A stretch of DNA of 64,000 nt from Oscillospiraceae bacterium (GCA_015065725.1 SVPV01000002.1:1-64000), one strand, 5' to 3'; shown: positions 8,822 to 19,367, numbered from the stretch's first letter. Program-made: numbers and translations. The notes: generated by a model not told the origin, from the sequence alone.

Positions 8822-10130
8822 AATTCTCTCCCAAACCCTCATATACCTTAATTTTAAGTATATTAGTTGAATTACTGTCGGTTGCGGCACGCTCAGCAAC
8901 CCCAACCTTATAAATCCACACAACACCGCAGTCATCCGCAATCACGGGGAGCGTATCCCTAATACTTGCAGGAATACGGTACTCGTTATAAACCTTTGTA
9001 AGCGGTTTTGTGCCGTTTTTGTTTTTAAGCTTTATACTGTCGCCGCTCTCTCGCGTGCGGCAGACCAATTTGCCTTTTATTTTATCACAATCTATATAGT
9101 TTTTTAATAACAAATTGTTAATTTTTTCAAAATCTTCAATTTCGCTTTTTTGAACTTCAACCATCTCTACCGAAAAGCTTTTGCTGTTCCGCTCCGATTT
9201 TAAGTGAAGCTTTCCTGATTCCGATTCGAACACCGCCTTTGGAAGCTGTGCCTCACCGCCCGAAAGAGCCACGTTATAAAGCAGATTTAAATGACTGCTA
9301 CTGACGTCACCCACCCGAACTGTATCGCAAAACCGTTTTAAAACACGAATAGCCACCGCATTATGTAAGTTTTTAAAACCCGAAAGTGATAAAACATTAT
9401 CCTCTAAAATTCGGTTTTTAAACTCTGCTTCAGCCTTTTCTTCAAGATAATCGCTATCGTGTGAGAGTGCCTCACCCATTCTAAGCACCGCATATTCTAT
9501 TGAGGGGTTTAATTCACGAAGCAAAGGCACTATATTATGGCGAATTTTGTTCCGCGTATAATCGTCACAAAGATTTGTGCTATCGGTAACAAATGTAAGA
9601 CCCATATCCTTACAGTATTCCTCAATTTCTGCCCTTGAACAGAATATAAGCGGACGGATAATATCCTCCCTTATAGCAGGAATTCCCGTAAGTCCCTTGA
9701 TTGCAGTACCTCTTGTTAAATTAAAAAGCACCGTTTCAAGATTATCACCCGAATTATGAGCGGTTGCTATAAGACCGCCGCCAGCTACACGCCGTAAAAA
9801 TTCATAACGCAGTTGTCGGGCGGCAAGCTCAACGCTTAAAGAATTTTCTTTAGCATATTTGGGTACATCAATACGCTCACAAAAAATCGGAACGCCTAAA
9901 TCTCCGCAAAGCTTTTTAACGAAATCTTGGTCGCGGTCGGCTTCTTCACCCCTTATCATATGGTTAAGGTGTGCCGCCGAAAGTTCAATTCCAAGGCGTT
10001 CTTTTAAACTAAACAAGGTGTGCAAAAGGCATACCGAATCAGCACCGCCCGAAAGAGCAACGGTGACCTTTTTGCTTTTTTTAAGCATATTAAAATTCTT
10101 TATTGCCTCAAGCACCTTGTTTTCTATCAT
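8808..10130 (-). CDS. tilS: tRNA(Ile)-lysidine synthase TilS
   Basis: TilS attaches lysine to C34 of the CAU-anticodon tRNA-Ile, converting it from Met to Ile identity. The 440-residue protein has the N-type ATP pyrophosphatase P-loop SGGADS at 27-32 and the TAHNSGDNLETVLFNL segment. It also has RPLIFCSRAEIEEYC and a C-terminal TilS domain ending near EYRIPASIRDTLPVI. Its start overlaps the dnaB stop by 4 bases. Position next to hpt and ftsH is typical. Confidence 0.95.
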   Translation of the reverse strand: MIENKVLEAIKNFNMLKKSKKVTVALSGGADSVCLLHTLFSLKERLGIELSAAHLNHMIRGEEADRDQDFVKKLCGDLGVPIFCERIDVPKYAKENSLSVELAARQLRYEFLRRVAGGGLIATAHNSGDNLETVLFNLTRGTAIKGLTGIPAIREDIIRPLIFCSRAEIEEYCKDMGLTFVTDSTNLCDDYTRNKIRHNIVPLLRELNPSIEYAVLRMGEALSHDSDYLEEKAEAEFKNRILEDNVLSLSGFKNLHNAVAIRVLKRFCDTVRVGDVSSSHLNLLYNVALSGGEAQLPKAVFESESGKLHLKSERNSKSFSVEMVEVQKSEIEDFEKINNLLLKNYIDCDKIKGKLVCRTRESGDSIKLKNKNGTKPLTKVYNEYRIPASIRDTLPVIADDCGVVWIYKVGVAERAATDSNSTNILKIKVYEGLGENYGNK

Positions 10131-11494
10131 CGAAACACATCCATAGAAGTAAATCTTGTAAACTGACCGTCCCAGTGAAGTTTTACTGTGCCAAGCTCGC
10201 CGTGGCGGTTCTTAGCAACAATACACTCTGCCTCATTAGGATTTGAATGGTCGTCATCAGGATTCTTTTCATTATCATAATAGGTATCTCTATAAAGGAA
10301 CATAACTATATCTGCATCCTGCTCAATAGAACCCGAATCACGAAGGTCTGCAAGGGCGGGACGGTGAGATTTTCCCTTTGCCTCTGTAGCACGTGAAAGC
10401 TGTGCACAGGCAATTACAGGCACCTTTAATTCCTTTGCCATAATTTTAAGACTTCTTGTGATTTCGGAAATTTCTTGTACACGGTTATCGGTATGCTTTG
10501 CCGAATGCATAAGACCTAAATAATCTATAATTACAAGGTCAACACGCTTCATACGTCTAAGCTTTGCCTTCATTTCCGGCACAGTAATTGACGAGGTTTC
10601 GTCAAAATATATATTAGCTTTAGACAGAATGTCACCTGCTTGAGCAAGCCTTGTCCATTCGTCAGCATCAAGCTCACCTGTGCGAAGCTTTTCGCTTTTT
10701 ATGCCCGCCTCACTCGAAAGCAGACGCTGTGCTAATTGGTCGCGTGTCATTTCAAGTGAGAACATACACACCGTTTTGTTAGCAGTAAGTGCCACATTAC
10801 GTAAAATATTAAGTGCAAATGACGTTTTACCCATACCTGGTCTGGCACCCAAAATAATAAGGTCGGATTTATTAAGACCTGTTATCATTTTATCAAGCTG
10901 ACCTATACCGCAAGGTATTCCTATGTAATCGTCGCGGGTTTCGGGGTCTGCCATTTTTGTAAGGCGGTCGTAGGTTTCAGCCTCTATTACCTGCTTTATG
11001 TGGGTAAGACCGCTGATTTCCCTACCCTCGCGGATTTCATAAATTCTCTGCTCGGCAGAATCAAGCAGCTTGCCCGAATCCATAGCATTTTCATTTATAT
11101 CGTGGATAATACCCTTAGCCGCATCCATTAATGAGCGTGCGTAATAACGCTCTCGCATAATTGCAACGTGGGTAAGCACATTTGCCGCAGAGGGTACAGT
11201 ATCTACAAGCTTTGCAATATATGCCTTGCCGCCCGCGTCATCATAAACACCGTCACGCTTTAATTTTTCAAGCAGTGATACAAAATCTATTGTCTGATTT
11301 AATTCAAACATAGAAGAAAGTGCCGTATAAATATCCCTATGCTGCGGAATATAAAAATACTCGGGCTTAATTTGAGTTGCTATTTCATTAAGACTTTTAG
11401 GGTCGATAATTATAGCACCCAAAACCGCCTGCTCGGCTTCAACAGAATATGGCTGGCGTGTACCGTCTAAATCGTAAAGTCTATCGTCACTCAT
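10127..11494 (-). CDS. dnaB: Replicative DNA helicase DnaB
   Basis: DnaB is the hexameric 5'-3' helicase that unwinds DNA at the replication fork. The 455-residue product has the N-terminal primase-interacting domain (about 15-115, beginning PYSVEAEQAVLGAIII) and the RecA-like ATPase. Walker A is GARPGMGKT at 216-224, with Walker B LVIIDYLGLM and the SIEQDADIVMFLYR region. No intein is present. It lies 3 bases after rplI and overlaps tilS by 4 bases. Confidence 0.97.
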   Translation of the reverse strand: MSDDRLYDLDGTRQPYSVEAEQAVLGAIIIDPKSLNEIATQIKPEYFYIPQHRDIYTALSSMFELNQTIDFVSLLEKLKRDGVYDDAGGKAYIAKLVDTVPSAANVLTHVAIMRERYYARSLMDAAKGIIHDINENAMDSGKLLDSAEQRIYEIREGREISGLTHIKQVIEAETYDRLTKMADPETRDDYIGIPCGIGQLDKMITGLNKSDLIILGARPGMGKTSFALNILRNVALTANKTVCMFSLEMTRDQLAQRLLSSEAGIKSEKLRTGELDADEWTRLAQAGDILSKANIYFDETSSITVPEMKAKLRRMKRVDLVIIDYLGLMHSAKHTDNRVQEISEITRSLKIMAKELKVPVIACAQLSRATEAKGKSHRPALADLRDSGSIEQDADIVMFLYRDTYYDNEKNPDDDHSNPNEAECIVAKNRHGELGTVKLHWDGQFTRFTSMDVFR

Positions 11495-11497
11495 AAA

Positions 11498-11938
11498 TTA
11501 CTCCGTAACCACTATGGTAACCTTAGCAGTAATTCCGGTATAAAGCTTAATTTCTGCGGTGTATTCACCGAAATTTTTAATGTCAGCCATAGTCATTTTC
11601 TTTTTATCTATCTGAATGCCTAGGGTCTTTTTAATTTCCTCTGCAACCTCTTTAGAGGTAACACTGCCAAACAACTTACCCGCCGAGCCTGCCTTTGCTT
11701 TCATAGTAACTGTTTTACCGTCAAGCTCTGCGGCTGTCTTTTTAGCGGCAGCAATTTCCTCCTCTTTATGATGAGCCTTTGCTTCCTCGCGGCTCTTTAG
11801 CTCTGACATTGCGGCATTATCAGCCTCGATTGCTAACTTTTTTGGAAAAAGAAAGTTTCTTGCGTATCCGTCAGATACGTTGCAAAGCTCTCCCTTTTTG
11901 CCGTGACCTTTTACATCAGCTAATAAAATTACCTTCAT
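11498..11938 (-). CDS. rplI: 50S ribosomal protein L9
   Basis: L9 is a two-domain protein at the base of the L1 stalk that helps maintain reading frame. The 146-residue product starts [19 protein letters not shown] with the conserved N-terminal rRNA-binding fold, then the long connecting helix (about 40-76), then the C-terminal domain with [15 protein letters not shown]. The rplI-dnaB pair is a conserved neighbourhood. The gap to rnj is 33 bases, so it shares that operon. Confidence 0.97.
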   Translation of the reverse strand: MKVILLADVKGHGKKGELCNVSDGYARNFLFPKKLAIEADNAAMSELKSREEAKAHHKEEEIAAAKKTAAELDGKTVTMKAKAGSAGKLFGSVTSKEVAEEIKKTLGIQIDKKKMTMADIKNFGEYTAEIKLYTGITAKVTIVVTE

Positions 11939-11971
11939 TTTTATTTTCTCCTTTACCTCGGATTAAAATTC

Positions 11972-13858
11972 TTACACTTCCATTATTATGGGCAGTATCA
12001 TGGGTGAGCGGTGGGTTCTGGTATATAGATATTTTGCCGCACCGTCCTTGATTCTCTGTTTTATTGTAGCCCAATCTCTAACGCCTGCTAAATAGCAACG
12101 CTCTAAAATATCGCAAACATGCTCGTTAAGACCGGCAAGCAGTTCCTCAGATTCCTTAACATAAACAAATCCGCGTGATACAACGTCGGGACCCGATATT
12201 ATTTCTCTTGTAACCGCATCTACAGATACGGCAACCACTATAATACCGTCGTTAGATAAGGTCTTACGGTCACGTAGAACTATGCTTCCAACATCACCAA
12301 CGCCAAGTCCGTCAACCAGAACTCTGCCTGCCGTTACGCTGTCAACACACTTAATACCCTTATTTGAAAGTTCCATAACATTACCGTTAGAGCCTATTAA
12401 AATATTATCCTCTGAAATTCCCATTGCGTTTGCAAGGCCCGCATGCTTACGCAGATGCCTTTCCTCACCGTGAACGGGAATAAAGTATTTCGGCTTTACT
12501 ATGCTCATTATAAGCTTTAGTTCCTCTTGGCAAGCGTGGCCCGAAACGTGTACGTCATACATTTTTTCGTATACGACATTAGCACCGCGTTTCATAAGCT
12601 CATTAATAACCTTGCCAACTAGCTTTTCGTTACCTGGAATTGGTGTTGCCGATATAATAAACATATCCCCAGGTATAATTTCAACCTGCCTATGCTCCGA
12701 AAAAGCTATGCGGTGAAGTGCCGAAAGCGGCTCGCCCTGACTACCTGTTGTAACAATTACAAGCTGGTCGGGACGGTAATTTTTAATCATATCTATATCA
12801 ATAAGCACACCGTTCGGTAAATCGATATATCCAAGCTCGCTTGCAACATTTACAACATTAAGCATACTTCTGCCCGAAAGTGCTACCTTACGGTTACAGT
12901 TTGCAGCCTCATAAATAATTTGCTGTATGCGGTGAATGTTAGAAGAAAATGTTGCAACAACTATTCGATGACCGTCTGCCCTTTTAAAGAGGTTAGAAAG
13001 CGACTCGCCAACAAGTCTTTCTGATGCAGTATAGCCTACACGCTCAGCATTAGTAGAGTCGGAAAGTAACGCCAAAACACCCTCTTTACCAAGCTCTGCC
13101 AAACGGGCAAGGTCTATTACATAGTCGTCAATAGGTGTAGTATCTATCTTAAAGTCACCCGTATGCACCACCGTGCCTGCAGGACAGCTTATAGCAAAAC
13201 CTGCTGCATCAGGTATAGAATGGTTAACGTGTATAAACTCAACCGTAAATTTGCCCAAGCTTACTGTGCTACCAGGTGCTACTACATTTAGGTTTGCATC
13301 GGCTAAAAGCTTATGCTCCTTAAGCTTACCCTCTATAAGTCCGATTGTAAGCCGTGTGGCATAAATAGGCAAATTAAAATTGCGTACAAGATACGGTATA
13401 GCACCTATATGGTCCTCGTGACCGTGGGTTATTACAAGTCCCTTAATTTTATCCTTATTTTCAAGCACATAGGTAAAATCGGGTATTACGATATCAACAC
13501 CTGGGGTGTCCTCGTCAGGAAAGCTCATTCCGCAATCCACCAAGAACATATCGCCGTCATACTCATATGCGGTGATGTTTTTACCTATTTCACCAAGACC
13601 GCCAAGCGGAATTATATGAAGCGGTTTTATATCTACAGGCTTTGATATATTTTCACGTTTTGCCTTGCTTTGATGATTTTTATAACCGTTAGTTTTCTTT
13701 TCAAACTTTTGATTATCTTTGGAACTGCTTTGTTGTTTTGATTTGTTGCCAACAGATTTTGAAGCTTGTTTAGCAGTTATATTTTTTTGTACAGCACCGT
13801 AACCCTGCTTTTCTAGAGCAGAGTTATGCTTTTGAGATTTAGATTTATTTTCTTGCAT
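11972..13858 (-). CDS. rnj: Ribonuclease J with long basic N-terminal extension
   Basis: RNase J is a metallo-beta-lactamase/beta-CASP nuclease with endonuclease and 5'-3' exonuclease activity in mRNA turnover and rRNA maturation. The enzyme core starts near residue 79 (PLHIIPLGGLGEIGKN) and has the zinc motif HGHEDH at 145-150 plus the later GEPLSALHRIA and IPVHGEERHLR elements. The first 75 or so residues are rich in Lys, Gln, Ser and Asn and look disordered. That makes the protein 628 residues against a usual length of about 555. The start has a GGAGG site. First gene of its operon. Confidence 0.95.
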   Translation of the reverse strand: MQENKSKSQKHNSALEKQGYGAVQKNITAKQASKSVGNKSKQQSSSKDNQKFEKKTNGYKNHQSKAKRENISKPVDIKPLHIIPLGGLGEIGKNITAYEYDGDMFLVDCGMSFPDEDTPGVDIVIPDFTYVLENKDKIKGLVITHGHEDHIGAIPYLVRNFNLPIYATRLTIGLIEGKLKEHKLLADANLNVVAPGSTVSLGKFTVEFIHVNHSIPDAAGFAISCPAGTVVHTGDFKIDTTPIDDYVIDLARLAELGKEGVLALLSDSTNAERVGYTASERLVGESLSNLFKRADGHRIVVATFSSNIHRIQQIIYEAANCNRKVALSGRSMLNVVNVASELGYIDLPNGVLIDIDMIKNYRPDQLVIVTTGSQGEPLSALHRIAFSEHRQVEIIPGDMFIISATPIPGNEKLVGKVINELMKRGANVVYEKMYDVHVSGHACQEELKLIMSIVKPKYFIPVHGEERHLRKHAGLANAMGISEDNILIGSNGNVMELSNKGIKCVDSVTAGRVLVDGLGVGDVGSIVLRDRKTLSNDGIIVVAVSVDAVTREIISGPDVVSRGFVYVKESEELLAGLNEHVCDILERCYLAGVRDWATIKQRIKDGAAKYLYTRTHRSPMILPIIMEV

Positions 13859-13984
13859 TAAGTTCAGTTTCCTCCAAGTTTTTTATGTATTACAAAGGTG
13901 GAACACACGCCTGCCCAACCTTAAAAAAGTCAACAATAAATATATAATAAATATTCAAAAACGTATATAAACCCAATTTATAAT

Positions 13985-14014
13985 ATTGTACCCTTTATAT
14001 ACCGTCTTTGTCAA
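13985..14014 (-). promoter_or_regulatory. Sigma-A promoter for rnj-rplI-dnaB-tilS-hpt-ftsH
   Basis: On the minus strand TTGACA (14009-14014) is followed after 18 bases by TACAAT (13985-13990). It lies about 125 bases before the rnj start and is the only strong match ahead of the six-gene operon. Confidence 0.8.
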
Positions 14015-14128
14015 GTTATTTATTATTAATTTAATATTAATAATATTCATATTTACGCCTAATTAATATTCTATGTAAAAATTTCAGATTTTAATCACTT
14101 TTCCATACCTTTTTACAAAAAATTAAAT

Positions 14129-14149
14129 GGGGAGGCGTTTCGCCTCCCC
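14129..14149 (-). terminator. Intrinsic terminator after cysK
   Basis: A perfect 9-bp GC-rich stem, GGGGAGGCG with its complement, has a three-base loop. On the minus strand it is followed by ATTTAATTTTTT. It sits about 30 bases past the cysK stop. Confidence 0.8.
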
Positions 14150-14178
14150 TACAAAATTTATATTTTTTATAACCATCT

Positions 14179-15117
14179 TTAAAAATCACCCTCAAAAAGT
14201 GGGGTTGAAAAATATCTCTCGGCAGTATCGGGTAAAACGGTAACCACAGTTTTACCTTTACCTAATTTTTTAGCAAGCTTTATTGCGGCGGCAACATTAG
14301 TTCCGCTTGAAATACCGCACATAATACCCTCAAGTCTAGCTAAATCCTTTGCAGTGCTTATAGCTTCCTCATCCTTTATTATGCAAATATCGCTATAGAT
14401 TTGTTGGTTAAGTATTTTTGGTATAACGCCGTCGCCTATGCCCATTTGAATATGTGTACCGATTGAGCCACCCGAAAGTATAGCCGCATCTTCGGGTTCA
14501 ACCGCCCAGATAGTAATATCGGGATTAGCCTCTTTTAATATTTCACCAATGCCTGTAATTGTACCGCCTGTACCAATGCCTGAACAAAATCCGTGTATCG
14601 GACCGTCAACCTGTTCTAAAATCTCTTTAGCGGTAACAAAACGCTGTACATCGGGATTTGCAGGATTTTCAAACTGTTGCGGAACAAAAACCCTTTTATC
14701 CTCTTTCTGCATAGTCAGTGCGGTTTTAACACATTCATCAATGCAGTCACCTATATTGCCCGCATCGTGAACTAAAATCACCTCTGCCCCATAGTGACGA
14801 ACTAGCTTTCGTCTTTCTTCACTAACCGAATCGGGCATAATAATCTTGGTTTTATAGCCCCTTACAGCACCCACCAATGCAAGACCTATGCCTTGATTTC
14901 CGCTTGTAGGCTCAACAATTATTGTATCTTTATTTATAACTCCGCGTTTTTCGGCATCAAGTATCATATTATAAGCCGTTCTTGTTTTTATAGAGCCGCC
15001 AACATTCAGCCCCTCAAATTTAACAAGTATCTCTGCAGAATCACTATCGCACATACGGTTAAGCCTGATTATAGGCGTACTACCGAGTGCATCTAAAACA
15101 TTATTGCAAATCATCAA
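14179..15117 (-). CDS. cysK: PLP-dependent cysteine synthase family protein
   Basis: The family makes cysteine from O-acetylserine and sulfide using pyridoxal phosphate. The 312-residue product has the full fold: the PLP lysine at K44 in GGSIKTRTAY, a substrate loop EPTSGNQGIG, the phosphate-binding GIGTGGTITG, and a C-terminal GISSGTNVAAA. Two motif positions are unusual: KTR rather than KDR after the lysine, and SGNQG rather than SGNTG. It is a single-gene unit with a consensus promoter and terminator. A related beta-replacement enzyme with another acceptor cannot be excluded. Confidence 0.85.
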   Translation of the reverse strand: MMICNNVLDALGSTPIIRLNRMCDSDSAEILVKFEGLNVGGSIKTRTAYNMILDAEKRGVINKDTIIVEPTSGNQGIGLALVGAVRGYKTKIIMPDSVSEERRKLVRHYGAEVILVHDAGNIGDCIDECVKTALTMQKEDKRVFVPQQFENPANPDVQRFVTAKEILEQVDGPIHGFCSGIGTGGTITGIGEILKEANPDITIWAVEPEDAAILSGGSIGTHIQMGIGDGVIPKILNQQIYSDICIIKDEEAISTAKDLARLEGIMCGISSGTNVAAAIKLAKKLGKGKTVVTVLPDTAERYFSTPLFEGDF

Positions 15118-15150
15118 TATCCTCCAAAAAGTATACGACTGTTACTAGTC

Positions 15151-15179
15151 ATTATATTCTTTTATGAAAATATTGTCAA
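15151..15179 (-). promoter_or_regulatory. Consensus sigma-A promoter for cysK
   Basis: On the minus strand TTGACA (15174-15179), 17 bases, then TATAAT (15151-15156): a perfect match to the vegetative consensus. The short leader contains a GACT/AGTC hairpin; no riboswitch or T-box is apparent. Confidence 0.9.
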
Positions 15180-15217
15180 TCAAAATAAGATTATATTTAA
15201 AAAATATTATAAAACCA

Positions 15218-15246
15218 TTGACAAATTGGCATTATAAGAATAAAAT
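15218..15246 (+). promoter_or_regulatory. Sigma-A promoter for ddh
   Basis: TTGACA (15218-15223), 17 bases, TAAAAT (15241-15246). It points away from the cysK promoter, and the two -35 boxes are about 38 bases apart, so the genes are divergently transcribed from one short region. Confidence 0.9.
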
Positions 15247-15280
15247 TTTTATATGGCATTTTTTTGAAAGGACGATCAAA

Positions 15281-16258
15281 ATGAAAATCGCAATTTACGG
15301 TTACGGTAATTTAGGCAAGGGTGTCGAATATGCCGTTGCACAGAACGAAGATATGGAACTTTTCGGCGTATTTACAAGAAGACCGCCCGAAACTGTTAAG
15401 ACAGTAACGGGTGCAAAGGTGTACAGTGCTGAAGAAATCAAGAATTATAGAAACAATATAGACGTGCTTATAATCTGCGGTGGCAGTGCTACCGACCTAC
15501 CCACTATGACCCCCGAACTTGCGGAAGATTTTAATGTGGTAGACAGCTTTGATACCCACGCCGACATACCAAAGCATTTTGATAATGTTGATGCAGCCAC
15601 CAAAAAGAATAACACTACTGCCCTTATTTCTTGCGGTTGGGACCCAGGCTTGTTCTCACTTAACCGCCTTTATGCCTCGGCAATACTTCCAAATGGAAAT
15701 GACTACACATTTTGGGGCAAGGGTGTAAGCCAAGGTCATTCCGATGCTATAAGAAGAATTGAGGGTGTGCTTGATGCACGTCAATATACCTGCCCTGTAG
15801 ACGAGGCACTAGAGAGGGTTAGAAGCGGCGAAAATCCCGAGCTTACAACTAGGGATAAGCATACAAGGCTCTGCTACGTTGTAGCCGCAGAGGGTGCAGA
15901 CCTTGAACGTATTGAAAACGAAATCAAGACAATGCCCAAATATTTTGCCGATTATGATACCACAGTAAACTTTATAAGCCAAGAAGAACTAGACCGTGAC
16001 CACAAGGGTATTCCACACGGCGGATTTGTAATAAGAACAGGTAAAACGGGTGAAAACAACGCCCACAACCATATTATTGAATATAGCTTAAAGCTTGATT
16101 CTAACCCCGAATTTACCGCGAGCGTGTTGGTAGCCTATGCCCGTGCAATTTATAGGCTGTGGCAAAAGGGTGAGGTTGGTTGCAAAACCGTCTTTGACAT
16201 TCCCCCTGCTCTATTGTCACCTTTAAGCGATGAGGAACTAAGGGCTCATATGCTTTAA
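15281..16258 (+). CDS. ddh: meso-Diaminopimelate dehydrogenase
   Basis: Ddh makes meso-diaminopimelate in one NADPH-dependent step from tetrahydrodipicolinate and ammonia, feeding lysine and peptidoglycan synthesis. The 325-residue protein aligns along its length with the Corynebacterium-type enzyme. It has the N-terminal NADP Rossmann motif (IYGYGNLGKGVE), GWDPGLFSLNRLYA, FWGKGVSQGHSDAIRRI, and GIPHGGFVIRTG. I start at the ATG at 15281 after AAAGGACG; an in-frame ATG at 15164 lies upstream of the promoter -35 box and is rejected. It has its own promoter and terminator. Confidence 0.96.
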   Translation: MKIAIYGYGNLGKGVEYAVAQNEDMELFGVFTRRPPETVKTVTGAKVYSAEEIKNYRNNIDVLIICGGSATDLPTMTPELAEDFNVVDSFDTHADIPKHFDNVDAATKKNNTTALISCGWDPGLFSLNRLYASAILPNGNDYTFWGKGVSQGHSDAIRRIEGVLDARQYTCPVDEALERVRSGENPELTTRDKHTRLCYVVAAEGADLERIENEIKTMPKYFADYDTTVNFISQEELDRDHKGIPHGGFVIRTGKTGENNAHNHIIEYSLKLDSNPEFTASVLVAYARAIYRLWQKGEVGCKTVFDIPPALLSPLSDEELRAHML

Positions 16259-16273
16259 TTTTGTACTACACAT

Positions 16274-16309
16274 AAAAAGTCCGTTAAGCTAAAACTTAAC
16301 GGACTTTTT
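16274..16309. terminator. Bidirectional terminator between ddh and groEL
   Basis: A 15-bp stem (AAAAAGTCCGTTAAG and complement) with a six-base loop. T-runs flank it on both strands, so it can end ddh on the plus strand and groEL on the minus strand. Confidence 0.9.
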
Positions 16310-16323
16310 TAGTTTTCTATTAA

Positions 16324-17976
<1,653 letters not shown>

Positions 17977-17980
17977 TTAA

Positions 17981-18262
17981 TTACTCAACTACTGCTAAAA
18001 TGTCTGAAAGACGAACAACGGTATATTCTGTGCCGTCAAGCTTAATATCGGTACCCGAATACTTTGCGGCTACTACCTTTTGACCAACCTTTACGGTCAT
18101 TTTAATCTCTTTACCGTCTACAAGTCCGTCGCCTACAGCTACAACTTCAGCAATCTGCGGCTTTTCTTTACCTGCGGCGGTAAGAACGATACCGCTTTTA
18201 GTAGTTTCTTCTACCTCAACCGACTTGATAACCACGTTATCGGCTAATGGTTTGATAGTCAT
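17981..18262 (-). CDS. groES: Co-chaperonin GroES (10 kDa)
   Basis: GroES caps the GroEL chamber. I start at the ATG at 18262 (MTIKPLADNVVIKSVEVEE, 93 residues) because it follows GGAGG at 18271-18275. An in-frame ATG at 18346 would lie upstream of the -10 box. The mobile loop (EETTKSGIVLT) and the dome region are present. Transcription starts from a promoter whose -35 box lies in a CtsR-type operator; no HrcA-type CIRCE element is visible. Confidence 0.97.
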   Translation of the reverse strand: MTIKPLADNVVIKSVEVEETTKSGIVLTAAGKEKPQIAEVVAVGDGLVDGKEIKMTVKVGQKVVAAKYSGTDIKLDGTEYTVVRLSDILAVVE

Positions 18263-18325
18263 ATTAAAAACCTCCAATATAAAATATACTTTTTTAGGAA
18301 TGTTAAAAATTCCCTGCAAGTAACT

Positions 18326-18353
18326 ATTATACGTAAATAATTCCAAAAGTCAA
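18326..18353 (-). promoter_or_regulatory. Sigma-A promoter for groES-groEL
   Basis: On the minus strand TTGACT (18348-18353), 16 bases, TATAAT (18326-18331). The -35 hexamer is embedded in the CtsR-like box. The leader between it and groES shows only a weak GGAAT/ATTCC hairpin. Confidence 0.85.
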
Positions 18354-18364
18354 GGAAAGTCAAA
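18348..18364 (+). promoter_or_regulatory. CtsR-type operator at the groESL promoter
   Basis: The plus strand reads AGTCAAG-GAA-AGTCAAA. The CtsR consensus is two direct heptads RGTCAAA separated by NAN; here 13 of 14 heptad positions and the central A match. The box covers the -35 element, the expected placement for repression. CtsR itself is not encoded in the window, so control by it is inferred. Confidence 0.7.
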
Positions 18365-18403
18365 AAAATTTAACAATTTATATTATATTACTTAAAATTC
18401 GAG

Positions 18404-19345
18404 TTATTTTGCCGTCGCACCGACTTTGTTTTTCCACTTTAAATCAATTGGTAAAGTATTAGGCATAATAAAATTAAGTCCGTTTTTAACAATGCTAAAG
18501 CTCATTCTATCGGTTTCAACTATTTCGCCGTCAAGGTTTACGGGTAGCTTATAGTCGCTTTCAAAGTACATTTTTTCACAGTCGGTATGCTTACAACACT
18601 CAATACTGTCGTGCTTACCGCTTTTGTATTTGCCTAGAAATCCTAAAACTGCAAGCTTTGAAATAACGTCAACCTTTGTAAAATTGAGCTTATTATCAAA
18701 GGGTACCGCATCGGGTGCCCCCATATATCCGCCGCCGTAATATGCACCGTTTGCTATTACTGCAAAAAGACAATTTTCATTATTTAATTCTCCGTCATCT
18801 ATCTGAAGCCGTATTTTAACACCGAATTTTTTAAGAAATGTCTTTACAATAGCAAGATTGTAAGCAAGCGAACCGCTTACAAACGGAAGGCGTTTAAAAA
18901 TCCCCATATCTCGTGCTACCATGGCATCCATACCAACAGAACAGCTATTGATACAATATCTATCATTGGCTTTTATAAGGTCTACAGGAACTACACTACC
19001 ATTTACTTGTGCAGATATATCACGAAAATGTGATATGTCGCCGAGACCCCTTACAAAATCATTGGCACTTCCGCAAGGAATTATTCCATAAGATACATTT
19101 TTAAAGCCGTATATACCGTTAATAACCTCATAGCCTGTGCCTTCACCACCGCAGGCAAACATATTAAACCTTCCGCCGCTTTGTGCATATTCGCGTGAGA
19201 CCTTTTCGGCATAGCCTTTATTTTTGGTAACTATAATTTCATAGTCACCGTCATCTTTAGCAAAATATTCTTTGATAGAAGCTATTACTTTCTTTTGCTC
19301 CTTGCCTTTGCCTGCCATTGGATTTACAAAAAATATGTTCTTCAT
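18404..19345 (-). CDS. Diacylglycerol/lipid kinase family protein
   Basis: Members phosphorylate diacylglycerol or related lipids with ATP. The 313-residue product has the catalytic domain opening FVNPMAGKGKEQKK and the nucleotide loop ACGGEGTGYEVINGI at about 65-80. The usual GGDGT is GGEGT here, with the later GSANDFVRGLG segment in place. The C-terminal domain carries the family's NLDGEIV-type end. It lies 22 bases after the methyltransferase gene. A second paralogue with canonical GGDGT lies at 50388. The substrate cannot be assigned. Confidence 0.88.
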   Translation of the reverse strand: MKNIFFVNPMAGKGKEQKKVIASIKEYFAKDDGDYEIIVTKNKGYAEKVSREYAQSGGRFNMFACGGEGTGYEVINGIYGFKNVSYGIIPCGSANDFVRGLGDISHFRDISAQVNGSVVPVDLIKANDRYCINSCSVGMDAMVARDMGIFKRLPFVSGSLAYNLAIVKTFLKKFGVKIRLQIDDGELNNENCLFAVIANGAYYGGGYMGAPDAVPFDNKLNFTKVDVISKLAVLGFLGKYKSGKHDSIECCKHTDCEKMYFESDYKLPVNLDGEIVETDRMSFSIVKNGLNFIMPNTLPIDLKWKNKVGATAK

Positions 19346-19367
19346 AATTTTTTAAATTCCTTTTTGT

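Larger units (their letters stand above)
13859..14178. other. Intergenic region between cysK and rnj
   Basis: These 320 bases hold the rnj promoter, a leader of about 120 bases on the minus strand with a weak AAGGT/ACCTT hairpin, a very AT-rich block (about 14015-14100), and the cysK terminator. I see no coding sequence or recognisable riboswitch. Confidence 0.6.

Noticed and set aside
14129..14149. Dispersed GC-rich repeat
   Set aside because: The GGGGAGGCG hairpin looks repeat-like, but no second copy was seen in the window and it is positioned as a terminator for cysK.
15164..15280. N-terminal extension of ddh from an ATG at 15164
   Set aside because: It lies upstream of the promoter -35 box, has no family similarity, and the ATG at 15281 has the ribosome binding site.
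18263..18403. CIRCE element (TTAGCACTC-N9-GAGTGCTAA) at groES
   Set aside because: I read the region on both strands and found no such inverted repeat, only the CtsR-like direct repeat.
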